From positions 6,290,207 through 6,354,206 of the forward strand of contig NC_092353.1 in assembly GCF_963676685.1 (NCBI RefSeq): a DNA stretch of 64,000 bases. The letters are read 5' to 3'. Below are positions 12,014-24,544 of this stretch, piece after piece. The notes under the pieces were generated by a model. That model was not told where the DNA came from, did no database searches, and was given only the letters and a program-made list of their open reading frames with translations. The stretch is from Mytilus edulis. Lineage: Eukaryota; Mollusca; Bivalvia; Mytilida; Mytilidae. How positions within the stretch are numbered: position 1 is the first letter of the stretch; the number at the start of each line of letters is the position of its first letter. The translations under genes and the position numbers were made by a program.

Positions 12014-13029
12014 ATTACAGAAAAGAGACTGACCATAGACCATCTACGGACCGATCATAGAGTTGTTGCAAGGTTTTATTTTTATGGGTATGTTTTATCA
12101 ATTCTTATCAGAATTACAATGCTTACAATGCAGATATTCCGAATTAAAAAAAAAGATATACATGTATTAACAAAACCATTTTTAGAAGCTACATTAAATA
12201 TCTAGATATTATGTTTTATCTGAATAAAACTTTTCTGCATGCAAACGCTGACTTCCAAAAAATTGACACGGGAGCGTCAGGAAAGATGTTTTTGATAGCT
12301 TAATGTGTAACTCTCTTTAAACAAAATAATATTATTATATGATAAAGCTACATGTATAACGTAATTGCGACCATAAAATGCACGTGGATTTGAGGACAAC
12401 AAAAAATGTTAAGCATATCAGTTTGTAGACGTGTTTATGTCGGCTTCATACTCTGACTTAAACATTCCATTGTAATGAGATGATAGTGATAGGATAATTA
12501 AAAACGTGTATTTGTAATGTCTTGGTTGACCGTAAGATAATTTGTATCACATATTACCACAAGTCTCTCATTTATTTCTCGCATCTATCATCGTAAGCAC
12601 TTTCGTGTTTATTTCATATATATATCATGTATATATAATTTAAAAAGAAAAGAGGTTTCCCAGTTACATGATAATTGCCCTGTTAGAATACATGTGTTCT
12701 GTCAATTTATTTTGTTGGATTCGTTTTCAATTCGTTTTTTAAAAAACAAATGCATATAGTCATCTTTGTCAATGTTTGTCTATCATCCTTTAACTTGTGA
12801 TATTTTATTTATTGCAATTGAAAATACAAAAATTGTTGTATTGACAAAAGGCTTCATATTTCATTTGTTTAAATACAAAACTGAAATCCTGTCATTGATG
12901 TTAAAATATGGGCATAATTGTTCTTAAACCAAAAATAAATATATTTGCTGTGTATATAAAGATATTTAGTTGTGTAAATATCTTTTTGAACAATGCAATT
13001 GCTTGATTATTAGTGTAAGATGTGTTATT
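12014..13029. other. No gene seen
   Basis: AT-rich DNA with short TA runs near 12620-12640. No reading frame or repeat structure that I can support. Confidence 0.45.
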
Positions 13030-13240
13030 ATTGCGAACCAGACAACTATCCATCAGGGACAACATGACAAAAAAATTATAAATATTGGTGTCTGTAAGGC
13101 CTTCAACAATGCAAAAAAAACATACCGCATAGTCAAAAGGTTCCAAATTTTGGGGAAATGGCAAATGAAATACAATGCAAATGAGAAAAACTAGCAGGCT
13201 GACTTATATACAAAACAAAATGAACGACAAACAACTGTGT
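13030..13240 (+). repeat. SINE-like dispersed repeat (degraded copy)
   Basis: Contains GTAAGGCCTTCAACAATGC, ACCGCATAGTCA and AACGACAAACAAC in the same order as the better copy at 15955-16205. Other copies are at 34470-34620 (plus) and 62581-62770 (minus). I recognise it from memory as a very common Mytilus repeat. The class (SINE, or tail of a longer element) is not settled. Confidence 0.6.
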
Positions 13241-13422
13241 ACACCAATAACTATTATATAATACATAATTTTGGAACGTTTGAATAACTTAATAGATTAT
13301 TTTTGCAGTTTCAGATGTCAAGTGATGGCTTTTCACTACCTCTTCCTTTCAAAATTTCAGATCTATGCTTGATAAATAAGTATACACATGAATAACTGGT
13401 AATTTATTTATTCGTAAATTAT

Positions 13423-16400
13423 TCAATCTACTTCTACAACATAATAGTAAACAAAGAAACGTCTGCTGCTACTGCTCTCTCCTTCGTCTCCATTGAATGA
13501 CAGACAGCAGCACAGGCATGTTAATGCAATGATGCATATGATAAGAACTGCAGACCAGGAAGTCACCCACCAACTCCAACCAAACGTGTAACTATCCAAC
13601 CAAACAATTACTGCTGAAGCAATATTCAATAACTCTACAATCATAAAATTGAACGGGTAAAATAAAAGAACAGCATACGGTAAACCAATTTATTTCCGCG
13701 CGCCACTTGTTTTCGCGACCTTCGCATATAGAAAAATGCGCGAATATAATCGTCGCGAATATGTGAACACATGGACTTTTCCTAAGGATGCTCGAGGGTA
13801 AACATTTTTTTCTCATTACAAATTTTATTTATTACTTTAAATATTTGTTATTCGATCATATGGTACAAAATTCAATAAAAAAAAATCAATTCGTTTTGGC
13901 CTCAGATGACTTTTAAAGTGAATATGTCATTGTAAAAGCTCCAAATTATCTCCCTTTGATGCAAAAAAATGCAATTTCTTTTGGCATTTAAATTAAAAGA
14001 TTTTTTTTTAACTCATCGGTGACCTATATTTTTTATTATTTTTTCAAATAAGCTGTACTCAAACTAAACTTTTGTAAAATTTAAGCGATTTCTGTTATTT
14101 AGTTCTTTTTCATTTCGATATTACCTCTATTTCTCCTATTAATTCAACAGAAAAAGTACCTGTACAAAAATGAATGCTTCTTAAGAAGGCAGAATTGGAG
14201 ATTAAATGAACGGTGATCCCATTTTATTTATTTTATTTTATAAAATAAAGTTCATTTAAAGAAAATTATAGCGAAATCCTATATTTAAGAAAAAAAAAAT
14301 TATTAATACCCGCGAGCCCTTATAAACTACATCCAGTACATTAGAAAATTCCGAAATTAAATAGCCATGAGGTGGACTAGAGAGGTTAAATCGCGAAATA
14401 ATGTATCCGCGAAAATAAGTTGGTTTACAGTGTATGAGGTGAGAATTTATTGATATTACCCTCAAGAAAAAAATCATCTACTTATATTGTTGTTCACTTG
14501 TTGTTTACTATATATATAAAGTGCCTAGAAAATCAACCTAACAATGTTAGAGTACATCTAATTCTTAACTTCCTCCCAGGGCTGGGAAGTAGCCTTCACT
14601 TTTTATATCTTACTTCTACGACAACACTGCATAGCATTGCACAAACGCCTCATCACTTCTCTAACTTCTCAATTCTGACACAATACACAAAGATATTTCA
14701 AGTGAACATGACTTCGTGTATCTACTTATCACCGATCGTGCATTGGTTGTATAGCCAGTGGAGGTCGTTTAAAACTTCCATCATCATCATCATCTTCATC
14801 AACTCATCTCTTCATTGTAATTACAGGATGATAATCTATTTTAAATAGTTTACCTGTAGCTGTAAACAATAACACTGCTCCTGTCTTCATTGATTTTTTG
14901 TTATCTTTGCATACATGAGCCAGGACAAGTATTGATAGAACCAATACGATAACGTTCCCAGTAATAATGGCTACTGCTAATCCAAAAATTCTACGGTCTA
15001 TAACTGAAAGAAAAAAAATATTTTCATCAGGCCACATTCAATGAATATGATATTAAAAATCTATTTAAATCCTTGCATTAGTAATAAAGTGTATATGTCT
15101 TGTCAATTTCATGCCGGCGTCACACATTGTCTTATAGACCGACGTGCACCAGACCTTCATAGAAGATGAAATTAGTCCGTTTACGTTGCCATCGTTAGAC
15201 ACTTATAAGTTTGAAATACGTCAAAATGGAAAGGTAAACGTTTGCTGAACGCTTGAACTCCAAGAACTTTTTAAGCAGCATTAAAAATTTCATCTAACTC
15301 TAGCGTCTATGAAGCATATACCTGTTCGCTACACGCACGTTATACAAACGTAACAAACGCGTTGGAAAACGCTACATATAGGTTTGAGACACTTTTAGGG
15401 CACGTCGTATACGCCTCATGATCGTTCGACTTTTACTTGGACTTTCACTTGCATGGACTTTTCTTGGACGTATGCGAGGCGCGTTTGAAACATACGCCTG
15501 GTGTAGTTGTAGCGCTCCATGAACGTATAAAACGCAACCGTGTTGTATCAAAAACGTATTCTGCTATTCAACGAAACTTGCCCTGATTTTTATTAAGTAG
15601 AATATGTCCGTGAATTTAAAGGACCAAGTGTATCCAAAAGAAGTACAAACAATAAAACTGAGAATGGAAATTGGAAATGTGTCAAAAAGACAACATGACC
15701 AAAGTCGCAGATAACAGTCGAAGGCCATCATTTGGTCTTCAATGTAGAAAGAACATTGCACACTCGAAGATGGGCCTCAGCTGGTCCCTAACTAAACTGT
15801 ATACAAGTTCAGTTCAACACCCATAATTACACACATCTCATACACGCCACATAACAAAGTACCGAGCCACGTCAAATGATTACCACCAAAAACAGACCAA
15901 ACAGTTAAAGTAATATTAAGAATAGAACAAAGACAAATAAAAGAACAATATATGAAAAAGAAGATGTGGTATGATTACCAATATGAGACAACTCTCCTCA
16001 AGAGACCAAAATGACACAGAAATTAATTAATAACTATATGTCACTGTGCGGCCTTCAACAATGAGCAAACCCAATACCGCATAGTCAGCTATAAAAGGCC
16101 CCGAAATGACAATGTAAAACAATTCCAACGAGAAAACTGTACAAAAAATGAACGGAAAACAAATATTTTACACATAAACAAACGACAACAAAATATAACA
16201 CGTGATTATGATGAACAACGTCACAACACAGAATCTATACACCAAGATATTTATGTATTATTTGTGAAGTTGGAACGGAATATTTATCAACAAGGTCTAG
16301 GAAACTTCAGATAAACGTTTTTTTTAGAAAAAAAAAGACGAGAAAGAATTTAGTTATTATGTTTTAAATAAATTTTGGCAAGTTAACTCGATTGAACAAT

Positions 16401-16857
16401 TATTGTAATTAAAGAAAAAAGATAATATACTTAAAGGGAAATTAGGAGAATTGCAAGAATTATCAATTTAATAAGGCCAGTAGTGAAGTTCCGGTTACTT
16501 GATGAGTTGTACCCACGAGGACTTATAGTTCAAAAACAGCAAACACCAACTCAGCGGTAACACATAAAGTCATTGTCAAGAACAAAGGATTTAAGGTTGA
16601 TATCTTTAACGTTTGGTGCTTGCATTTTTGTTTGTTCTTGACAATGACTTCATGTGTTACCGCTGAGTTGGTCTACAATTTCCATCGTCGTCACATCCAT
16701 AAAACAATCCCTGGTTAAAACATGTCTCGTTTTTGGAATATATAATATTTTGATTTTTCATACACTGTATATCCCAATATGGAGAGAAGAAGCCAACTAT
16801 TTGCAACAAAAAAATAATTAAAAAAAGAACTATGAATATTATAAACCCTGTCCCCAT
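13423..16857 (-). CDS. Claudin/PMP22-like four-transmembrane protein (three exons)
   Basis: Minus-strand exons 16857-16677, 15003-14854 and 13634-13423 sum to 543 nt, that is 180 residues plus stop. Both introns are phase 1. Acceptors are TTTTTTTCTTTCAG before exon 2 and TTTATGATTGTAG before exon 3; donors are ATT|GTAGAC and CAG|GTAAAC. Exon 1 starts with ATG and encodes TM1 (residues about 5-25) and an extracellular loop with SPYW and GLFYGCDDDGN. Exon 2 gives TM2 (FGLAVAIITGNVIVLVLSIL) and a basic cytoplasmic turn. Exon 3 completes TM3, a short loop (SYTFGWSWW) and TM4 ending in a Cys cluster, then an acidic-serine tail. The layout is that of claudin-like membrane proteins (cell junction or membrane organising roles in the family); function here is inferred. 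The exon-1 donor is weak and rests mainly on phase and an adjacent inverted repeat, so a small missed exon is possible. Confidence 0.7.
13676..14434. mobile_element. MITE in the last intron of the claudin-like gene
   Basis: Ends share GTAAACCAA(T/C)TTATTT(C/T)CGCG as inverted repeats (left near 13680, right near 14405-14430), giving an element of about 760 bp with CG-containing words near both ends and an AT-rich centre. The TIR type (CACTGTAAACCAACTTATTT) is common in bivalves from memory. Its left end lies about 40 bp from the exon-3 acceptor. A clear target-site duplication was not found. Confidence 0.55.
14510..14640 (+). repeat. Dispersed repeat, tRNA-SINE-like, inverted relative to 25310-25443
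   Basis: AAGTGCCTAGAAAATCAACC followed by ACTTCCTCCC is the reverse complement of the block at 25310-25443. In that copy the plus strand carries GGTTCCAGTCCCGGCC, which resembles a pol III B box, and GTGGCCAAGATG upstream, which resembles an A box. This makes a tRNA-derived SINE a reasonable guess. Confidence 0.5.
15110..15560. repeat. Probable DNA-transposon fragment starting GCCGGCGTCACAC
   Basis: A CG- and ACGT-rich block in otherwise AT-rich intron sequence. It begins ATGCCGGCGTCACACATTG, an end I associate with mussel MITEs. A matching right inverted repeat was not seen, so it is probably truncated. Many words of the type AACGTNTGNNNAACGC suggest a quasi-repetitive body. Confidence 0.4.
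15640..15830 (-). repeat. 3' tail fragment of a Penelope-like element
   Basis: On the minus strand this ends in GACACATTTCCAATTTCCAT and contains CTTCAATG… with CTGAGGCCCATCTTCGAG, parallel to the tail of the element at 6243-9214. It lies within an intron of the claudin-like gene. Confidence 0.65.
15955..16205 (+). repeat. SINE-like dispersed repeat (best copy)
   Basis: Contains GATTACCAATATGAGACAAC, GACCAAAATGACACAGAAAT, GGCCTTCAACAATGAGC and TACCGCATAGTCAGCTATAA in the order known for this mussel family from memory. It sits within intron 1 of the claudin-like gene. Confidence 0.7.
16545..16672. repeat. 42-bp inverted repeat abutting exon 1 of the claudin-like gene
   Basis: Arms 16545-16586 and 16631-16672 match at 41 of 42 positions in inverted orientation (arm begins ACCAACTCAGCGGTAACACA), with a 44-bp spacer. 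In the primary transcript (minus strand) the right arm starts three bases after the predicted exon-1 donor GT, so a strong hairpin would form directly at the splice site. Confidence 0.85.
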
Positions 16858-17375
16858 GTTTGCTCTTGAAGTTGTTTTGTATAACTACGACTATTTTAAA
16901 CAGAAAGTTGTTTTTCTGCTAAACAGAGCAACACTCCTTGCAAGTTGCTTTAGTACACTGAGGATAAACTCCTCGTTTATTATTCATTATTTAAACATGT
17001 TATAAACACTGTGACACGTAGACAATATTATGTTACGGAAGAATTTGTTTTTAAAGTAATTATTATTTTGTTGCAGAAATTAAAACGCAATTTATTTAAA
17101 TGTCTTTTAAGCTGAACTTGAAGATGTAAATATAATACGTAATGATATATTTAAAACTCCCAAATTTGTAAGTAAAATGGAAATGGAGAAAAGAGAAACA
17201 ATCCGACGAAACTATAAAGTATAAACCAGCCAAGGTCCACTTATGAGTTTTCAACAAAACGTAAAACACCCGCACCAGAGATGTGCTTCAGCTACCCCTT
17301 CGTTTAGTAAAAAGAGACGTCACATCTTTGTATATACGCTGCAAAAAATGAGGAGATAAAACTGACATAAAACAG
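16858..17375. other. Upstream region of the claudin-like gene
   Basis: No further gene. 17170-17340 has weak likeness to Penelope-like tails (AAATGGAGAAAAGAGAAACAA, GAGATGTGCTTCAGCTACCC) and is probably another degraded copy. No convincing TATA box was identified. Confidence 0.4.
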
Positions 17376-17590
17376 TCTTTTAATTAGTTGTCTTTGTTGT
17401 GACTTATGTACTATTATTTGTCTGTCTGTCTTTTAATTAGTTGTCTTTGTTGTGACTTGTGTACTATTATTTGTCTGTCTGTCTTTTAATTAGTTGTCTT
17501 TGTTGTGACTTATGTACTATTATTTGTCTGTCTGTCTTTTAATTAGTTGTCTTTGTTGTGACTTATGTACTATGATTTGTCTGTCTGTCT
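17376..17590 (+). repeat. Minisatellite, 53-bp unit, four copies
   Basis: The unit TCTTTTAATTAGTTGTCTTT… GTCTGTCTG repeats at 17376, 17429, 17482 and 17535 with only a few substitutions (TTATGT/TTGTGT; ATTATT/ATGATT). Near identity suggests recent expansion. Confidence 0.9.
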
Positions 17591-18075
17591 TTTTCTTTGT
17601 TAGCCATGCCGTTGTCAATTTATTTACAATCTATTAGTTCGACTGTCCTTCTCGTATCTTTCGCACCTCTTTGGAAATCTTTGTAAATTTGAAACAAAAT
17701 ATATTTAGTAGGCGGCGTAACAATTAAAATGACAAAAATAAACAATTAGAAAATTGGAACATAGAAGAAAACAAAATAAACAAATGATTCATACTTTATA
17801 TACATATAATAAACCATTGCTGTCAGAAAACAGTACTGAAATAAGAAATTAGAGGCTTAAGATTGGCAATGAACCATTTTTGTATAAAACTTATATAAAA
17901 CAATAGATATTTTATGTAACAGGTCAACCAAAAGTTATAAAGACCTAGTTTTTTTTCTTCATTTGAGGTCATTTAGCTTATTTCCACTTCTTTCCAAAAA
18001 CTGTATAAGATATCGACAAATTATATTCACTACATTGTTAGTTACGTTAGATGTAATCTTTGTTTTGCAAGGGTA

Positions 18076-18259
18076 CAGGTCTGCCCCAGACCAGACCTGT
18101 GGACAAGTCTGCTTTTGACCAGTCCTAAGGACAGGTCTGCCTCAGACCAGACCTGTGGACAGGTCTGCTCCTGACCAGACCTGAGGACAGGTCTGCTTTT
18201 GACCAGACCTGTGGACAAGTCTGCTATTGACCAGACCTGAGGACAGGTCTGCTTATGAC
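18076..18259. repeat. 28-bp tandem array of CAGGTCTG…CAGACCTG palindromes
   Basis: About 6.5 copies of a 28-bp unit. Each has the dyad CAGGTCTG-N8-CAGACCTG and then (T/A)GGA. Substitutions are mostly C/T changes in the 8-bp centre and G/A in the arms. There are no unique spacers, so it is not CRISPR-like. It lies 0.9 kb left of the large satellite, and a second array with related words lies just right of it. Confidence 0.9.
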
Positions 18260-19194
18260 AGATTATCGTTATAAGAGTTTTCATATCAGACTTGAGCTTT
18301 CATTAAAATATGTGAACAACATTCGCATTGTTTTTCCACAGATATCATTTATTATTTACTCGCTAGACTCTACTAGATATTATACAAATGCTATCTTTTA
18401 TTTGATATACATGTATTTTTATATAAATAAAAAATGGCTATACGATCACACAGAGTTTTTTTTTTATTAGAAGGCGGATAGAAAGGTTATCCAACGCATC
18501 GGAACAATATTCTTATATCACGGGATATCGACAACATTGTCTACGTTACTTCGTTCCCCGTTGTTTACCTGTCCCTTCCTAAATTTTACTTTATGCATAA
18601 ATTTATACTTGCATGGATATTTCATTGATATTCAACTTGTTTGCATTGGATTTACTATTCTATTTCCCGCAGAATATTCTAACAGAAATTGTACAGTGTC
18701 CGTAAGCATACGATGTGGTAAAACTATCAACAATCTCGTCAAATTCGTCAGATTTATCGAGAGATTTTGCCGATATTTATATGGGACGTCATAAAATTAT
18801 ACTCAATGCGCACTTTAATGAAATAGTTGCCACTTGACGTTTAACTATAAACAAAATCAATCAACCGACATAATAGATTCCAAGAAGAGAACCTCGTATA
18901 CTTTTTTTTTATTAAATCATTGTAAATAGTACAAATGAATTCAGACATGTCAGTGTTGGTACTTTGATGATGTGGCATAATAGTTTTGTTTTACACGTAC
19001 ACCATCATGAACTCCTATATATGATGTGACTGTTATTATAAATAAAGAGATGAAATTCTGACATTCTCAATTTATTCAGAATATTTTTTGCATTAACGGT
19101 TTTCCAATATTATTGATTACGTGTACATTTACGGTCCTACTAAAATGTGAACAGGAGCGCCAGGAGAAGACATTAAGGCGCTCGGTATAATGGT
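18260..19194. other. AT-rich sequence without recognised gene
   Basis: Two short plus-strand open frames (18255-18470, 18537-18794) have no recognisable features. Nothing else seen. Confidence 0.45.
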
Positions 19195-22100
19195 ATTCGG
19201 GTATATAGATTTGCAAATAAAAGTGCACATATGATCAGTTTTGGTCAAATAGTTTTGTTTTCCAAGTCAGCATGAGGTATTAAAACTACTGAAATTTTGT
19301 TACGTATCAATATTTTGAATAAAAGGAGGACACGCTGGTATCCTAAATTTATGCGAACAAAAATTTGTTGTTATTAAATTGCAATATTGCTGTCCATTGT
19401 CATGATTATATTATACAATGATTCCATACATAAAAAATATGGCTGATTAATACTATGCGGGTACGTCATGGTGTATATAGATTTACAAATTAAAGTGCAC
19501 ATATGGTCAGTTTTGGTAATGCGGTCAAATAATTTTGTTGTACAAGTCAGCTGGAGGTATCAAAACTACTGAAATTTTGTTACGTATCAATATTTTGAAT
19601 AAAATGAGGACATGCTGGTATCCTAAATTTATGTGAACAAAAATTTGTTGTTATTATATTGCAATATTGCTGTCCATTGTCATGATTGTATTATACATTG
19701 ATTCTGGCATAAAAAATATGGCTGATTAAAACTATGCGGGTATATAGATTTACAAATTAAAGTGCACAAATGGTCAGTTTTGGTGGATGCGGTCAAATAA
19801 TTTTGTTGTACAAGTCAACTGGAGGCATTAAAACTACTGAAATTTTGTTACATATCAGTATTTTAAGTTAAAAGAGGACATGCTGGCACCCTTAATTTAG
19901 GTGAACAAAAATTTGTTGTTATTATATTGCAATATTGCTGTCCATTGTCATGATTGTATTATACATTGAATCCTGACATTAAAAATAAGGCTGATTTACT
20001 ATGCTGGTATATAGATTTACAATTTAAAGTTCACATATGGTCAGTTTTGGTAATGTGGTCAAATAATTTTGTTGTACAAGTCAGCTGGAGGTATCAAAAC
20101 TACTGAAATTTTGTTACGTATCAATATTTTGAATAAAATGAGGACATGCTGGTATCCTAAATTTATGCGAACCAAAATTTTTTGTTATTATATTGCAATT
20201 TTGCTGTCCATTGTCATGATTGTATTATACATTGAATCCTGACATCAAAAATGTGGCTGATTTACTATGCGGGTATATAGATTTACAAATTAAAGTGCAC
20301 ATATGGTCAGTTTTGGTGGATGCGGTCAAATAATTTTGTTGTACAAGTCAACTGGAGGTATCAAAACTACTGAAATTTTGTTACGTATCAGTATTTTAAG
20401 TAAAAGGAGGACATGCTGGTATCCTAAATTTATGCGAACCAAAATTTTTTGTTATTATATTGCAATTTTGCTGTCCATTGTCATGATTGTATTATACATT
20501 GAATCCTGACATAACAAATATGGTTGATTAACGATGCGGGTATATAGATTTACAAATTAAAGTGCACATATGGTCAGTTTTGTTGGATGCGGTCAAATAA
20601 TTTTGTTGTACAAGTCAACTGGAGGTATCAAAACTACTGAAATTTTGTTACGTTTCAATATTTTGAATAAAATGAGGACATGCTGGTATCCTAAATTTAT
20701 GCGAACAAAAATTTGTTGTTATTATATTGCAATATTGCTGTCCATTGTCATGATTGTATTATACATTGAATCCTGACATAAGAAATATGGCTGATTAACT
20801 ATGCGGGTATATAGATTTACAAATTAAAGTGCATATATATGGTAAGTTTTGGTGGATGCGGTCAAATAATTTTGTTGTACAATGCAACTGGAGGCATTAA
20901 AACTTCTGAAATTTTGTTACGTATCAGTATTTTAAGTAAAAAGAGGACATGCTGGCACCCTTAATTCAGGTGAACAAAAATTTGTTGTTATTATATTGCA
21001 ATATTGCTGTCCATTGTCATGATTGTATTATACATTGAATCCTGATATTAAAAATAAGGCTGATTTACTATGCTGGTATATAGATTTACAATTTAAAGTT
21101 CACATATGGTCAGTTTTGGTAATGTGGTCAAATAATTTTGTTGTACAAGTCAGCTGGAGGTATCAAAATTACTAAAATTTTGTTACGTATCAATATTTTG
21201 AATAAAATGAGGACATGCTGGTATCCTAAATTTATGCGAACCAAAATTTGTTGTTATTATATTGCAATTTTGCTGTCCATTGTCATGATTGTATTATACA
21301 TTGAATCCTGACATCAAAAATGTGGCTGATTTACTATGCGGGTATATAGATTTACAAATTAAAGTGCATATATGGTCAGTTTTGGTGGATGCGGTCAAAT
21401 AATTTTGTTGTACAAGTCAACTGGAGGCATCAAAACTACTAAAATTTTGTTACGTATCAGTATTTTAAGTAAAAAGAGGACATGCTGGTACCCTTAATTT
21501 AGGCGAACACAAATTTGTTGTTATTATATTGCAATATTGCTGTCCATTCTCATGATTGTATTATACATTGAATCCTGACATTAAAAATAAGGCTGATTTT
21601 CTATGCTGGTATATAGATTTACAATTTAAAGTTCACATATGGTCAGTTTTGGTAATGTGGTCAAATAATTTTGTTGTACAAGTCAGCTGGAGGTATCAAA
21701 ACTACTGAAATTTTGTTACGTATCAATATTTTGAATAAAATGAGGACATGCTGGTATCCTAAATTTATGCGAACCAAAATTTTTTGTTATTATATTGCAA
21801 TTTTGCTGTCCATTGTCATGATTGTATTATACATTGAATCCTGACATAAAAAATATGGCTGATTAACTATGCGGGTATATAGATTTACAAATTAAAGTGC
21901 ACATATGGTCAGTTTTGGTGGATGCGGTCAAATAATTTTGTTGTACAAGTCAACTGGAGGTATCAAAACTACTGAAATTTTGTTACGTTTCAATATTTTG
22001 AATAAAATGAGGACATGCTGGTATCCTAAATTTATGCGAACAAAAATTTGTTGTTATTATATTGCAATATTGCTGTCCATTGTCATGATTGTATTATACA

Positions 22101-24196
22101 TTGAATCCTGACATAAAAAATATGGCTGATTTACTATGCGGGTATATAGATTTACAAATTAAAGTGCATATATGGTCAGTTTTGGTGGATGCGGTCAAAT
22201 AATTTTGTTGTACAAGTCAACTGGAGGCATCAAAACTACTGAAATTTTGTTACGTATCAGTATTTTAAGTAAAAAGAGGACATGCTGGTACCCTTAATTT
22301 AGGCAAACAAAAATTTGTTGTTATTATATTGCAATATTGCTGTCCATTGTCATGATTGTATTATACATTGAATCCTGACATTAAAAATAAGGCTGATTTA
22401 CTATGCTGGTATATAGATTTACAATTTAAAGTTCACATATGGTCAGTTTTGGTAATGCGGTCAAATAATTTTGTTGTACAAGTCAGCTGGAGGTATCAAA
22501 ACTACTGAAATTTTGTTACGTATCAAAATTTTGAATAAAATGAGGACATGCTGGTATCCTAAATTTATGCGAACCAAAATTTTTTGTTATTATATTGCAA
22601 TATTGCTGTCCATTGTCATGATTGTATTATACATTGAAACCTGACATAAAAAATATGGCTGATTTACTATGCGGGTATATAGATTTACAAATTAAAGTGC
22701 ATATATGGTCAGTTTTGGTGGATGCGGTCAAATAATTTTGTTGTACAAGTCAACTGGAGGCATCAAAACTACTGAAATTTTGTTACGTATCAGTATTTTA
22801 AGTAAAAAGAGGACATGCTGGTACCCTTAATTTAGGCAAACAAAAATTTGTTGTTATTATATTGCAATATTGCTGTCCATTGTCATGATTGTATTATACA
22901 TTGAATCCTGACATTAAAAATATGGCTGATTAACTATGCTGGTATATAGATTTACAATTTAAAGTTCACATATGGTCAGTTTTGGTAATGCGGTCAAATA
23001 ATTTTGTTGTACAAGTCAGCTGGAGGTATCAAAACTACTGAAATTTTGTTACGTATCAAAATTTTGAATAAAATGAGGACATGCTGGTATCCTAAATTTA
23101 TGCGAACCAAAATTTTTTGTTATTATATTGCAATTTTGCTGTCCATTGTCATGATTGTATTATACATTGAATCCTGACATAAAAAATATGGCTGATTAAC
23201 TATGCGGGTATATAGATTTACAAATTAAAGTGCACATATGGTCAGTTTTGGTGGATGCGGTCAAATAATTTTGTTGTACAAGTCAACTGGAGGTATCAAA
23301 ACTACTGAAATTTTGTTACGTTTCAATATTTTGAATAAAATGAGGACATGCTGGTATCCTAAATTTATGCGAACAAAAATTTGTTGTTATTATATTGCAA
23401 TATTGCTGTCCATTGTCATGATTGTATTATACATTGAATCCTGACATAAAAAATATGGCTGATTTACTATGCGGGTATATAGATTTACAAATTAAAGTGC
23501 ATATATGGTCAGTTTTGGTGGATGCGGTCAAATAATTTTGTTGTACAAGTCAACTGGAGGCATCAAAACTACTGAAATTTTGTTACGTATCAGTATTTTA
23601 AGTAAAAAGAGGACATGCTGGTACCCTTAATTTAGGCAAACAAAAATTTGTTGTTATTATATTGCAATATTGCTGTCCATTGTCATGATTGTATTATACA
23701 TTGAATCCTGACATTAAAAATAAGGCTGATTTACTATGCTGGTATATAGATTTACAATTTAAAGTTCACATATGGTCAGTTTTGGTAATGCGGTCAAATA
23801 ATTTTGTTGTACAAGTCAGCTGGAGGTATCAAAACCACTGAAATTTTGTTACGTATCAAAATTTTGAATAAAATGAGGACATGCTGGTATCCTAAATTTA
23901 TGCGAACCAAAATTTTTTGTTATTATATTGCAATTTTGCTGTCCATTGTCAGGATTGTATTATACATTGAATCCTGACATAAAAAATATTGCTGATTTAC
24001 TATGCGGGTATATAGATTTACAAATTAAAGTGCATATATGGTCAGTTTTGGTGGATGCGGTCAAATAATTTTGTTGTACAAGTCAACTGGAGGCATCAAA
24101 ACTACTGAAATTTTGTTACGTATCAGTATTTTGAGTAAATAGAAGACATGCTGGCACCCTTAATTTAGGCGAACAAAAATTTGTAGTCATTATTTA
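19195..24196 (+). repeat. Satellite of ~267-bp monomers with five-monomer higher-order repeat
   Basis: About 18.7 monomers, each starting GTATATAGATTTACAA and holding GGTCAGTTTTGG, GTCAAATAATTTTGTTGTAC, GAGGACATGCTGG and TTGCTGTCCATTGTCATGAT. Three subtypes are seen. Alpha: GCACATATGG, GGATGCGG, AACTGGAGGTATC, TTTCAATATTTTGAAT. Beta: GCATATATGG, GGAGGCATC, CAGTATTTTAAG, TACCCTTAATTTAGG. Gamma: TTCACATATGG, GGTAATG, CAGCTGGAGG. From about 20540 the order is alpha-beta-gamma-beta-gamma, repeated with a period of about 1334 bp (alpha monomers at 20540, 21876, 23209). The left edge (19195-20540) is irregular and more diverged. The last monomer is cut at about 24196. Confidence 0.95.
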
Positions 24197-24544
24197 AATG
24201 AATTAAACTATTGCTGATTGTGGCTGCATAGTTCAAGGATGTATAACTAACAAGGACGTATACACCTAACATCAAATATACTTCTTTTCAAAAATATACA
24301 TAATATGATTGAATTTGATCTCGGAATATATATATATATATATTCAGTGCCTGTTATCATTGTAACCGAGATCGTTTTTATAATAGATAGATTGTCAGAT
24401 CACAGATAAATTTGTGTTACGTTCTGTGCGTACTTATTTTCAATTATTTGTGTTTAATCCTGTTCATAAAACGGAAGTATTAATTTTCAAATTACTTTAT
24501 TTTCGATGTTTCTACTGCGAAACAAAGATATTAATTTTTTTTTT
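24197..24544. other. Spacer with a GATCTCGG/CCGAGATC hairpin
   Basis: No gene. TGATCTCGG at about 24317 and CCGAGATC at about 24367 form an inverted repeat around an AT run and a short loop. Confidence 0.5.

Noticed and set aside
13592-13816. 74-codon minus-strand frame overlapping exon 3 of the claudin-like gene
   Set aside because: It is in a different frame from the spliced exon and mostly covers the end of a MITE.
14256-14848. Opposing frames at 14256-14477 and 14450-14848
   Set aside because: They cover the right end of a MITE and a SINE-like repeat within an intron of the claudin-like gene.
18042-18284. CRISPR-like array or coding repeat in the 28-bp tandem
   Set aside because: Units are directly adjacent with no unique spacers, the setting is a eukaryotic genome, and 28 is not a multiple of 3 so the protein repeat changes frame each unit.
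20303-23444. Repeated 68-codon frames starting ATGGTCAGTTTTGG in the satellite, with a hydrophobic C-terminus
   Set aside because: Only some monomers are open; beta monomers carry a stop at TAATTTAGG and gamma monomers are frame-shifted. Identity is explained by satellite homogenisation, not coding constraint.
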